From positions 1 through 47,294 of the forward strand of contig KE354397.1 in assembly GCA_000415505.1 (NCBI GenBank): a DNA stretch of 47,294 nt, written 5' to 3'. The translations under genes were made by a program, and so were the position numbers. Positions 18,041 through 25,143 of this stretch are shown here, in pieces. The first letter of the stretch is position 1, and every line of letters starts with the position of its first letter. Source of the DNA: Streptomyces afghaniensis 772 (GTDB lineage Bacteria; Actinomycetota; Actinomycetes; Streptomycetales; Streptomycetaceae). The notes under the pieces were generated by a model, which made no database searches, was not told where the DNA came from, and saw only the letters and a program-made list of their open reading frames with translations.

Positions 18041-19249
18041 CTATGCACTGCCGGAAGGCCGGCGGGGCTCGGGGGCCCACCATCCGTGGGGGCCGGGGCC
18101 TCCGATCACCGGGCCGTCGGGCCACAGATCAGCGAGGTCGGCCGGATGGAGGGGCCGGTGGTAAGCAGCTCGCAGAACGTCGGCAGCCGTCGCGGGAGGA
18201 GCCTCGGCCAGGGCCATGAACCAGTCGAAGCCGGCCGGATATGCCCACAGGTACGTCCGCAGCAGCGGATCCGCGCCCCGGTCGGAGAGCATGTCCGCGA
18301 TCTGGGTGTCGTCCCAGAAGGGCACCCGTGACACAGCGTGGGCCGCGCAGGCATCGGCACTCACGCCGGAATGGATGGCCACGTGCAACTCTGCGCACAC
18401 CAGTTGCAGATAGTGCTCCAGGCGCACGCGTGTCATCAGCTGGTGGTCGTCGGGGGCGACGAACAGAGGCAGCGACTGTGCCAGCCCCTCGAGAACCACC
18501 TGACAGGGCGAGTGCACCGTGAGCAGCGGCAGCCACTCCTGCTTGCCCCTCGCGAAGGCCGCGTGGAACCCCGCGCTCTGCAACCCGTGGCCGAGAACCT
18601 CATGGAGCGCGAACAGCCTGGCCTGAACGACGGTGAGGGCCGCCCGTTCGAGATTGATGCGCAGTCGTACGGTCCGCCCGGCTCCATCCAGCCAGTATGA
18701 CCAGTAGGCATCGACCCGAACCGCTTCGATCGTCAAGTCATACGGCGCCGTCGCACCAACCGTAGTACGTACGCGCGGCTCGAACGAGGCCGCCTCACGG
18801 CTGACCGCTTCGGCCGCCGCTTCAGGGGTGATGATGCCCTCGGCGCGATTCAGGTCGTGGGCGGTATTCGGTCCCCAGGCGATCCCGGCGTCGGCCAGAA
18901 GGCGGCGAACCTCATCACCGTGCTCCGTGACGTAGCCGGCCGGCCAGCCTCGTGTGCCGCAGCCCTGGGTCCGGCGCACGTAGGTGTCAAAGGCAAGGTG
19001 CTCGCCGAGCAGTGTGGAGAGGTAGGCGAGCTGAGCCTGGATCTCCCGCACAAGACGGCCGTCGGCCACCTCCCGAGCGCGGTCGAGGAGCGAACGCAGA
19101 CGCCGCAGTGCTTCGAGCCTGCCCAGCGCCGCCGGGGCCGGCGCGGGCGCGCAGTCGAAGTCGATGACCGGCGCGTTTCCCCGCTCCGTCTCGAATCGGT
19201 GCCAACCGCGAAGAACTTGTTCCAGCGCCTCGTACAGAGTCTCGCTCAT
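18041..19249 (-). CDS. putative zinc metallopeptidase with HExxxH motif, unassigned family
   Basis: A 402-aa protein that I cannot place in a named family. The key feature is ALHEVLGHGLQSAGF, giving an HExxxH motif at H216, E217 and H221. A glutamate follows 37 residues after E217 in VVLEGLAQSLPLFV (E254). This is the ligand layout of gluzincin-like peptidases and recalls DUF885 (HExxPGH) and the HExxxH tyrosine carboxypeptidases. The N-terminal about 100 residues are helical with Arg/Leu repeats. There is no signal peptide. ATG 19249 is chosen; the upstream in-frame extension is low-complexity. It is divergent from the peptide genes at 19364, so a role in maturing or degrading those peptides is an inference. 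Base and codon use is less biased than in flanking genes. Confidence 0.7.
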   Translation of the reverse strand: MSETLYEALEQVLRGWHRFETERGNAPVIDFDCAPAPAPAALGRLEALRRLRSLLDRAREVADGRLVREIQAQLAYLSTLLGEHLAFDTYVRRTQGCGTRGWPAGYVTEHGDEVRRLLADAGIAWGPNTAHDLNRAEGIITPEAAAEAVSREAASFEPRVRTTVGATAPYDLTIEAVRVDAYWSYWLDGAGRTVRLRINLERAALTVVQARLFALHEVLGHGLQSAGFHAAFARGKQEWLPLLTVHSPCQVVLEGLAQSLPLFVAPDDHQLMTRVRLEHYLQLVCAELHVAIHSGVSADACAAHAVSRVPFWDDTQIADMLSDRGADPLLRTYLWAYPAGFDWFMALAEAPPATAADVLRAAYHRPLHPADLADLWPDGPVIGGPGPHGWWAPEPRRPSGSA

Positions 19250-19363
19250 GGGAGTGCGGCTCCGATGTGTGGCCGACGACAGGGCTTCCGGGCTTTCGTG
19301 GGTGGAGTCATACTCGGATGATGAGCGACCTCGTACCGCTCGCCCAGAAGGACGGAGAATCCT

Positions 19364-19534
19364 TTGGAAACTCAACTGCCCGATCTGAGCGGTGTGATGA
19401 TGACCGATCTTGCCCATGCGAGCGATGAACAAACGATGGCCGCCCTCAACTGGGTGATCGGGCAGTGCGATCGTACGCCGTCCGTCTGTGCCGGTGGCGG
19501 TGAACCGGGCGGGGGAGCAGAGCGCATCGGCTGA
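19364..19534 (+). CDS. putative RiPP precursor peptide 1 (TTG start)
   Basis: A 56-aa peptide. The TTG at 19364 is supported by GGAGA at 19354-19358, 6 nt upstream. The leader-like N-terminus LETQLPDLSGVMMTDL and the helical DEQTMAALNWVIGQC resemble FxsA-type leaders (DLSGVxLxDL...DD...). The C-terminus is Gly-rich and ends GGGAERIG-COOH, the same ending as the next two ORFs. It has two cysteines (residues 35 and 42) absent from its paralogues. Codon use (CAA, ACT, GAA, CAT, CTT) is atypical for Streptomyces. The alignment with its two neighbours over both ends is strong evidence that it is real. Confidence 0.72.
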   Translation: METQLPDLSGVMMTDLAHASDEQTMAALNWVIGQCDRTPSVCAGGGEPGGGAERIG

Positions 19535-19556
19535 CCGTCCATCACCGCCTCACCGC
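19520..19556 (+). repeat. direct repeat A1 at the end of peptide gene 1
   Basis: A 37-nt block covering the codons for ERIG, the TGA stop and the following spacer. It recurs at 19749-19785 with two mismatches and marks tandem duplication of the precursor genes. Confidence 0.85.
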
Positions 19557-19586
19557 CTCACCGCCATTACGCGTAGGGGAGCTGTC

Positions 19587-19763
19587 GTGATCGAATCGCA
19601 GGTGCCGGATCTCACGGTTGTTCGACTCCGAGAAGTCCTCGGCATTGACGATATCGCGGTGCGTCGTGGGCTTGTGTGGGTCGGTATGCAGGTTGACGAG
19701 GTGCCGGCGGTCGCCGTGTCCAACGACGGCACGGGCGGTGGCGGCGCGGAGCGCATCGGCTGA
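19587..19763 (+). CDS. putative RiPP precursor peptide 2
   Basis: A 58-aa peptide. GTG 19587 is placed by AGGGGAG at 19575-19581, 5 nt upstream. The sequence begins VIESQVPDLTVVRLREVLG, continues with IDDIAVRRG and WVGMQV, and ends in a Gly-rich tail TGGGGAERIG-COOH. About two thirds of its residues match peptide 3. The conserved leader (PDLTxVRLRxVLG), variable middle and invariant C-terminus are the layout expected of a modified-peptide precursor with a C-terminal core. It has no cysteine and no membrane segment. Confidence 0.75.
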   Translation: MIESQVPDLTVVRLREVLGIDDIAVRRGLVWVGMQVDEVPAVAVSNDGTGGGGAERIG

Positions 19764-19785
19764 CTGTCCATGACCGCCTCACCGC
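19749..19785 (+). repeat. direct repeat A2 at the end of peptide gene 2
   Basis: Second copy of the 37-nt block at 19520-19556, again spanning the ERIG codons, TGA and spacer. Both are followed by a TAGGGGAGCTG ribosome-binding segment before the next GTG. Confidence 0.85.
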
Positions 19786-19806
19786 ATTCCTGGTAGGGGA
19801 GCTGAC

Positions 19807-19983
19807 GTGATCGAATCGCAGATGCCGGATCTCACGGCTGTTCGACTTCGCGATGTCCTCGGCACTGACGACACCGCTGTGCGTCGCGGGGCTGAATGGG
19901 TCGGGATGCAGGTTGAGGGGGTGCAGGCGATCGCCGCGTCCGGCGAGGGGGGACCCGGCGGTGGGGCGGAGCGTATCGGTTGA
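19807..19983 (+). CDS. putative RiPP precursor peptide 3
   Basis: A 58-aa peptide starting at GTG 19807 with the same AGGGGAG ribosome-binding segment as peptide 2. It begins VIESQMPDLTAVRLRDVLG, has TDDTAVRRG and EWVGMQV in the middle, and ends GGPGGGAERIG-COOH. Its stop overlaps the TTG start of the HExxH enzyme gene in a TTGA arrangement, so translation of the enzyme is probably coupled to that of this peptide. This direct coupling is the best evidence that the peptides are the enzyme's substrates. Confidence 0.76.
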   Translation: MIESQMPDLTAVRLRDVLGTDDTAVRRGAEWVGMQVEGVQAIAASGEGGPGGGAERIG

Positions 19984-21830
19984 CGGGCACAGGGATTTCC
20001 CGTCATCGCATCTCCCTGAGCACCCTCGACGCCATCGCCCGCGGAGCCGCGGGTCCCGACGTCGTCCGCGAGGTCAGGAAGGCCGAGCGCAGCCGTACGC
20101 TGCTGTTGTTGCGTGCCATTCGGGACGAAGCCGCCTCATCTTCGAAGGCCCGAGGTCCTCTCCCGCCGACCGAGTCGGCCTGGCAGGTGCTGGATCGCGT
20201 CCAGCAGAGCGCACCAGCGGCGCTGGAGACCGTCTTGTCGTACCCGTATGTCGCCGGGTGGGCCGGCTTCACGTTGCGCCATCTGCGTCGCGGGCACCCG
20301 ACGGATCCCACCCCGGCGTGGGTCCACCTCGGTCAACTGCACAGCATCGCCGCCGCGGCCGCCGTGCACGCAGGGATCGATGTGGACGTACGAGTGCCGG
20401 CCAGGAGCGGGACTGTCTCGCTGCCCACCCTGGGCGCGGCCTTCTCGCCGGCCGACCGCGTCGATCAGTGGTCCGTGGCCCGAATCCGGTCCCGCGATCG
20501 GGATCGCCGTATCGACATCGGCGACAACACGGTACGGCTGCCGCCTGACCTCTCGCAGGACGCCACCGGGTGGTGGGCACTGCGACGCCTCACGTGCCGG
20601 GAGGGCTCACACGTTCTGTCCTTGCGGCTGGACGACCTGGATCCGTACCGCGGACTCTACGAGACGCTCGATCCACATCGCCTCGACGATGCCGAGGTCA
20701 CCAGGTGGCAGGGCATGCTCGACGAGGCCTGGCACCTGGTGTGCCGTCACATTCCCGACAAGGCGGATGCGATGAGCGCCGGTCTGGACGTCGTAGTCCC
20801 ACGTCCTTCCACCAGCCGCTTTCCGCTGATCTCCGCCTCCAGTGGCGAGGCCTTCGCGGGTATCAACGTTGCCCGGCCCCACGCGGCCGAGGATCTCGCG
20901 GAGATCCTCGTTCACGAGTATCAACACGTCTTGCTGGGTGGCCTCCTCCACTTGGTCCCCTTGACGCGGCAGGACGAGGGGCGACTCTTCTACGCCCCTT
21001 GGCGTGACGACCCGCGCCCTGCCGCAGGGTTGCTGCAGGGCGTCTACGCCTTTTTCGGAGTGACGGAGTTCTGGCGGGCCGCGGCCAGGTCCGGAGACGA
21101 CGCGATCGCCGACTTCGCCGCGTTCACCTGCGCGCGGTGGCTGGAGCCGACGTTGGAGGCCGCTCGTGCCCTGCTGGCCGAACGGACTGTGACCGAAGCC
21201 GGCCGTCGCTTTCTCGATGGGATCGCGGAACAGCTCGTCACCTGGGGAGACGTCTCTCCGCAGCATCGTGTGGCGGAGGTCGTGACCGCCGATCACCGGG
21301 CCGGATGGCGCCTGCGCCATCTGCGACCCGATCCTGGCGTCGTGGCCGGTCTGGCCCGCGCGTGGCGGGAGCCGGATGAGGATGGCGCACCAGGCCGAGG
21401 CACGGAATCACTCGTATCGCAGCCCGACGGCCCGTGGTCCCTCGCTCGTGTCGATCTCCTGCGGTGCGCGGTCCGGGAGGGCTCGTCCTCCGTGAACCCG
21501 ATTCTGGCCGAGTCGACCGGAGCGACAGTCGCCGACCTCGCGCTCGCCGACGGCCGTTACGCCGACGCCCTGGACAGCTACCGCGCGGAGATCGCAGGTG
21601 ACCCGGACCACCCCCCGTCCTGGATCGGCTTCGCGTTGGCCTGGTCCTGCCTCGCGTCCGGGCCCGGGCCCACGCTGTTGCTGCAACGACCCCAACTCGT
21701 ACGAGCGGTCCACCGGTTGTTGCGGGCTGGGACGGAAGCGCCGCAACCAGACACGCTCGCCACCTGGCTCGCGGACCGTCTCTCCACGGGCGACGACGGC
21801 TATGAGCGTCCGCGTACGGGAATGGCGTAG
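19980..21830 (+). CDS. HExxH-motif peptide-modifying enzyme (aKG-HExxH beta-hydroxylase-like)
   Basis: A 616-aa stand-alone enzyme. The N-terminus HRISLSTLDAIARG followed by RSRTLLLLRAI matches the start of the HExxH putative peptide-modification domain found fused to or beside FxsB. The metal motif is HEYQH at H312-H316 in EILVHEYQHVLLGGLLHL. FYAPWRDDPRPAAGLLQGVYAFF follows as the conserved second block. Family members have been described as 2-oxoglutarate/Fe-dependent peptide beta-hydroxylases; this assignment is from recall. The TTG at 19980 overlaps the preceding stop, and GGAG at 19968-19971 gives correct spacing. The 3' end overlaps the convergent membrane-protein gene by 31 nt. No radical SAM partner is present. 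Confidence 0.82.
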   Translation: MTGTGISRHRISLSTLDAIARGAAGPDVVREVRKAERSRTLLLLRAIRDEAASSSKARGPLPPTESAWQVLDRVQQSAPAALETVLSYPYVAGWAGFTLRHLRRGHPTDPTPAWVHLGQLHSIAAAAAVHAGIDVDVRVPARSGTVSLPTLGAAFSPADRVDQWSVARIRSRDRDRRIDIGDNTVRLPPDLSQDATGWWALRRLTCREGSHVLSLRLDDLDPYRGLYETLDPHRLDDAEVTRWQGMLDEAWHLVCRHIPDKADAMSAGLDVVVPRPSTSRFPLISASSGEAFAGINVARPHAAEDLAEILVHEYQHVLLGGLLHLVPLTRQDEGRLFYAPWRDDPRPAAGLLQGVYAFFGVTEFWRAAARSGDDAIADFAAFTCARWLEPTLEAARALLAERTVTEAGRRFLDGIAEQLVTWGDVSPQHRVAEVVTADHRAGWRLRHLRPDPGVVAGLARAWREPDEDGAPGRGTESLVSQPDGPWSLARVDLLRCAVREGSSSVNPILAESTGATVADLALADGRYADALDSYRAEIAGDPDHPPSWIGFALAWSCLASGPGPTLLLQRPQLVRAVHRLLRAGTEAPQPDTLATWLADRLSTGDDGYERPRTGMA

Positions 21831-22711
21831 CGGTATCCGAGTTTGGCCTGCGCCGTCTTCCACCGCACGCCGTCAGCGGTCCGGCAGAACCGGGACTGCA
21901 ACTGCGACTCGGGGGCGTCGGGCATTTCCATGCCCAACTGCTGCGCTTCCACACGGTTCTGCGCCCACGGCGAAGAGGAAATGGTAAGGCCGTCGCGGCC
22001 GGTGATCGTGACTTCGAGGCTCTCGGTGACGTATGAGACGTCGGTGTAGCACTTTTCCTCACGCTCGACAAAACCGAAAGCACCGCAGAGTTCCAGCTCG
22101 ACCGTGAAGGAGCAACGAGTGCGGCCCGGATCCAGAGAAACAGGTACGCGAACGGCGCCCGACTCGACCAGCCGTCCGTCGAGGGCTGTCGGGTCGGCCG
22201 GTATCTTGCGCTCCCTTCGTACGAAGGCGATGGACGGATCGGACTCCACACCGTCCACGCTGACGCGAAGCACTGAAACGCTTGTCCATGCCGGATTCTC
22301 CGGAGGTACCTCCGCGATCATCGGGAAGGAGATCCACGGCACCACCGCGGCATTCGGCGATTCGACATCGCACGAAATCCTCAACGTCGCATTCCCGTCG
22401 CCCGAGATGACGAAGGTGTCGTGTCGATGGCGGAAGCGGATGAGCTGGGGCACGTACGCTTCCAGGTCTCGCAGATGTGCCAGGTCGCGCACTCCTTTGC
22501 GGATGCGGTCGGCCAACAGCCAAACGGCGACCAGGCCGGTTGCGATGGAGGCGGTGATCAGTAACCACGTGAGCACGAGGAAGAGCGCGGTTTGAGAGGC
22601 GCTGGACCTCAGACTCACCAGCGTTCCCGCGATCGTGAGCACAGTCGATACCACCGCAGAAACGAACGCCGCGAGGGTCGCGCTGACCCCGTCGTCCCGT
22701 GGCTGCCCCAC
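21800..22711 (-). CDS. two-TM membrane protein with C-terminal soluble domain, unknown function
   Basis: A 303-aa protein. Two hydrophobic segments lie near the N-terminus: VSATLAAFVSAVVSTVLTI at about residues 8-28 and a second in SQTALFLVLTWLLITASIATGLVAVWLL at about 40-68. A basic patch RIRKGVRDL and a beta-rich domain of about 220 residues follow, with no motif I know. The C-terminus is rich in charged residues and contains a lone Cys pair region (CGAFGFVEREEKCYTD). GTG 22711 is chosen because GGGGAGAAC lies just upstream. It converges on the HExxH enzyme gene with a 31-nt overlap. Whether it belongs to the peptide locus is unknown. Confidence 0.6.
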   Translation of the reverse strand: MGQPRDDGVSATLAAFVSAVVSTVLTIAGTLVSLRSSASQTALFLVLTWLLITASIATGLVAVWLLADRIRKGVRDLAHLRDLEAYVPQLIRFRHRHDTFVISGDGNATLRISCDVESPNAAVVPWISFPMIAEVPPENPAWTSVSVLRVSVDGVESDPSIAFVRRERKIPADPTALDGRLVESGAVRVPVSLDPGRTRCSFTVELELCGAFGFVEREEKCYTDVSYVTESLEVTITGRDGLTISSSPWAQNRVEAQQLGMEMPDAPESQLQSRFCRTADGVRWKTAQAKLGYRYAIPVRGRS

Positions 22712-22936
22712 ACCGTTCTCCCCCCGGTACGTGCCGTGCCCGCCATTGTCGCTTCGGCAGCAGTCTCGTGACCAGCCGAGCACACAAAGTCATGCAACGC
22801 CTCCTCCTGCCGACGCGCGGTCGGCGAGGGCATCCGGGCGAGGCCGCCCCGGCGGACGACGTACTTCCCCGGGAGTACGTGTGATCACCACGCCGGGGTG
22901 ACGCCGCCCCGGACCGGCGGCGTCTAGCGTGGCGGT

Positions 22937-24160
22937 ATGGACGAGCAGCGGGTGCGGGGCGGTCCGCCTCAGTGGTGGCGGCACGGTCCTCCCTGGTGGG
23001 ACCGGTGGGGAGAGGGGGAGCGTGCGCCCCACTGGCCCTGGCGGTCCACCGTCGTCGTCACGGTCTTCGTGCTGGCCGGCTCGAACTTCGCCGCTCACGG
23101 CCAGGAGGGCGAGCGGGCGGCCCTGGACCCCTTCGCGCGGGTCCTGCTGCTGGTGGCCGGGGCGCTGCTGCTGTGGCGCAAGCGGTATCCGGTCGCCGTG
23201 GTCTTCGGCACCGCGGGTGCCGTCATGGTCTACCTGGGGGCCGGGTATCCGTACGGGCCGGTGCTCTTCACCGTCGCGCTGGCGTGCTTCAGCGCGATCG
23301 TCGCCGGGCACCGCCGGGCGGCGTGGGCGGCGATGGGAACGCTCTGGGTTGGGCACGTCCTGGTGGCGCACTGGCTCTACCAGTGGCTGCCGCCGTCGGG
23401 GGACTCCGCCGCCTCCTGGGGCGAGGAGCTGGTGGTCGCCACCTGGGTGGTGGCGATCGCGGCGGTCTCGGAGCTGTTCCGGGTCCGGCGCGAGCAGTGG
23501 GCCCGGGAGCGGGCCGAGCGTGCCGAGGCCGCACGGCGGCGGGCCGACGAGGAGCGGCTGCGGATCGCGCAGGAGCTGCACGACGTGCTCGCCCACAGCA
23601 TCTCCGTGATCAACGTCCAGGCGGGGGTCGGCCTCGCGCTCCTCGACTCCGATCCCGAACAGGCCCGTACGGCGCTCACCACGATCAAGGCCCAGAGCAA
23701 GGAGGCGCTCGGCGAGGTCCGCCAGGTGCTCGACACGCTGCGCGCGCCCGGTGACGCGCCGCGCGCCCCCGCGCCCGGGCTGGACCGGCTGCCCGAGCTG
23801 GTGGAGCAGGCGGCGAGCGCGGGCCTCACGGTGGACGTCGAGGGGGAGCCGCCCCGGCTCGCTCCCGGCACGGACCTCGCCGCCTTCCGGATCGTCCAGG
23901 AGGCCCTGACCAACGTCGTACGGCACTCGGGCTCGCGGCACGCCCGCGTGCACTTCGCGTACGACGCGGGCGTGCTGCGGCTGCGCGTCGACGACGACGG
24001 GCCGGCGACCGGGGCCGATGCGGGCGGCAGCGGCAACGGGCTGGCCGGTATGCGGGAGCGGGCCGCCGCGCTGGGTGGCACCATCGAGGCGGGACCCCGC
24101 CCGGACGGCGGTTTCCGGGTGCTCGCCGTACTTCCGTTGAGTGCTTCCGCCGGCCGTTGA
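22937..24160 (+). CDS. sensor histidine kinase, NarL/DesK type (HisKA_3)
   Basis: A 407-aa membrane kinase. A Trp/Pro-rich cytoplasmic start (QWWRHGPPWWDRW) precedes about five TM segments between residues 35 and 185. A basic coiled-coil region (REQWARERAERAEAARRRADEE) leads to the HisKA_3 box RIAQELHDVLAHSISVINVQAG, with the phospho-accepting His near residue 215. The HATPase domain has FRIVQEALTNVVRHS (N box) and GNGLAGMRERAAALGG (G box). It is the cognate kinase of the regulator 33 nt downstream. The stimulus is not evident. Confidence 0.94.
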   Translation: MDEQRVRGGPPQWWRHGPPWWDRWGEGERAPHWPWRSTVVVTVFVLAGSNFAAHGQEGERAALDPFARVLLLVAGALLLWRKRYPVAVVFGTAGAVMVYLGAGYPYGPVLFTVALACFSAIVAGHRRAAWAAMGTLWVGHVLVAHWLYQWLPPSGDSAASWGEELVVATWVVAIAAVSELFRVRREQWARERAERAEAARRRADEERLRIAQELHDVLAHSISVINVQAGVGLALLDSDPEQARTALTTIKAQSKEALGEVRQVLDTLRAPGDAPRAPAPGLDRLPELVEQAASAGLTVDVEGEPPRLAPGTDLAAFRIVQEALTNVVRHSGSRHARVHFAYDAGVLRLRVDDDGPATGADAGGSGNGLAGMRERAAALGGTIEAGPRPDGGFRVLAVLPLSASAGR

Positions 24161-24193
24161 GCCGTACCCCAGAACCACGTCAGGAGGACGACG

Positions 24194-24859
24194 GTGATCC
24201 GCGTACTGCTCGCCGACGACCAGTCACTGGTCCGGGCCGGGTTCCGGGCGCTGCTCGACGCGCAGCCCGACATCGAGGTGGCGGGCGAGGCCCCGGACGG
24301 AGAGGAGGCGGTGCGCCGGATCCGCGAACTGCGGCCCGACGTCGTCCTGATGGACATCCGCATGCCCGCGCTCGACGGCCTGGCCGCGACCCGCCGGGTC
24401 ACCGAGGACCCGGACCTGAAGGACGTCAAGGTGGTCATGCTCACCACCTTCGAACTCGACGAGTACGTCTTCGAGGCCATCCGCTCGGGGGCCTCCGGCT
24501 TCCTGGTCAAGGACACCGAGCCGGACGAACTCCTGCGCGCCGTACGGGCGGTGGTCGCGGGCGACGCGCTGCTCTCGCCGGGGGTGACGCGCCGCCTGAT
24601 CGCCGAGTTCGCGGCCCGCTCCAAGGAGCCCGCGGCGGCCGACGTGCTGGCCGGGCTCACCGAGCGGGAGCGGGAGGTGATGGCCCTGGTCGGCATCGGC
24701 CTGTCCAACGAGGAGATCGCCCGCCGCCTGGTCGTCAGCCCGCTCACCGCGAAGACCCACGTCAGCCGCACGATGGTGAAGTTGCACGCCCGCGACCGGG
24801 CCCAACTGGTCGTGCTCGCCTACGAGTCCGGGCTGGTGCGGCCGGGCTGGCTGGGCTGA
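24194..24859 (+). CDS. response regulator, NarL/LuxR family
   Basis: A 221-aa two-domain regulator. The receiver domain (residues 1-120) has acidic D8-D9, phospho-acceptor D54 in VLMDIRMPALDG, T82 region in VVMLTTFELDEYV, and K104 or nearby in GFLVKDT. The LuxR-type HTH at about 152-215 includes LTEREREVMALVGIGLSNEEIARRLVVS and KTHVSRTMVKLHARDRAQ. The GTG 24194 start has AGGAGG at 24182-24187. It is an operon partner of the upstream histidine kinase. Its 3' end overlaps the convergent small gene by 40 nt. Confidence 0.95.
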   Translation: MIRVLLADDQSLVRAGFRALLDAQPDIEVAGEAPDGEEAVRRIRELRPDVVLMDIRMPALDGLAATRRVTEDPDLKDVKVVMLTTFELDEYVFEAIRSGASGFLVKDTEPDELLRAVRAVVAGDALLSPGVTRRLIAEFAARSKEPAAADVLAGLTEREREVMALVGIGLSNEEIARRLVVSPLTAKTHVSRTMVKLHARDRAQLVVLAYESGLVRPGWLG

Positions 24860-25104
24860 TCCGCCGAGCGGAACCGGACCAGCACACTGACGACCCGGGC
24901 GGCGAAGAGGACGGGCGCGAGCACCAGCCCGGCGCGCAGCAGCAGACGCTCCGGCGTGTCCGGGAGGTCGAAGAGCAGCGCGGGACCGGCCACGGCCCCG
25001 AAGACGACCGCCGCCGCGAACGCCGCGCTGCACAGCGCGTACCCGATCTCGACGGTGACGGCATCCCGTTCGGCCTGCGTGCGGCGTCCCCCGTGACTGG
25101 TCAT
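24820..25104 (-). CDS. small membrane protein (DUF6332-like)
   Basis: A 94-aa protein with a conserved opening GRRTQAERDAVTVEIGYALCSAAF, a TM segment at about residues 19-45 and a second at about 57-80 (LVLAPVLFAARVVSVLVRF). The tail is short and polar (QPSQPGRTSPDS). I recall this as the streptomycete DUF6332 family, of unknown function. The tail is encoded opposite the last codons of the response regulator gene, a 40-nt convergent overlap. ATG 25104 is preferred; ATG 25116 adds four residues. Confidence 0.72.
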   Translation of the reverse strand: MTSHGGRRTQAERDAVTVEIGYALCSAAFAAAVVFGAVAGPALLFDLPDTPERLLLRAGLVLAPVLFAARVVSVLVRFRSADQPSQPGRTSPDS

Positions 25105-25143
25105 ACGGCGAGTCAAACAGGAAGGCCTCCGGTGGGCAAGCGA

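Noticed and set aside
19587-19983. Peptide ORFs as a toxin-antitoxin or lantibiotic pair
   Set aside because: No Ser/Thr/Cys-rich core in peptides 2 and 3, no lanthionine synthetase and no toxin-like partner. Coupling to the HExxH enzyme fits a modified-peptide precursor better.
19364-21830. Canonical FxSxx-COOH cyclophane locus
   Set aside because: The precursors do not end in FxSxx and no radical SAM/SPASM enzyme is present in the window.
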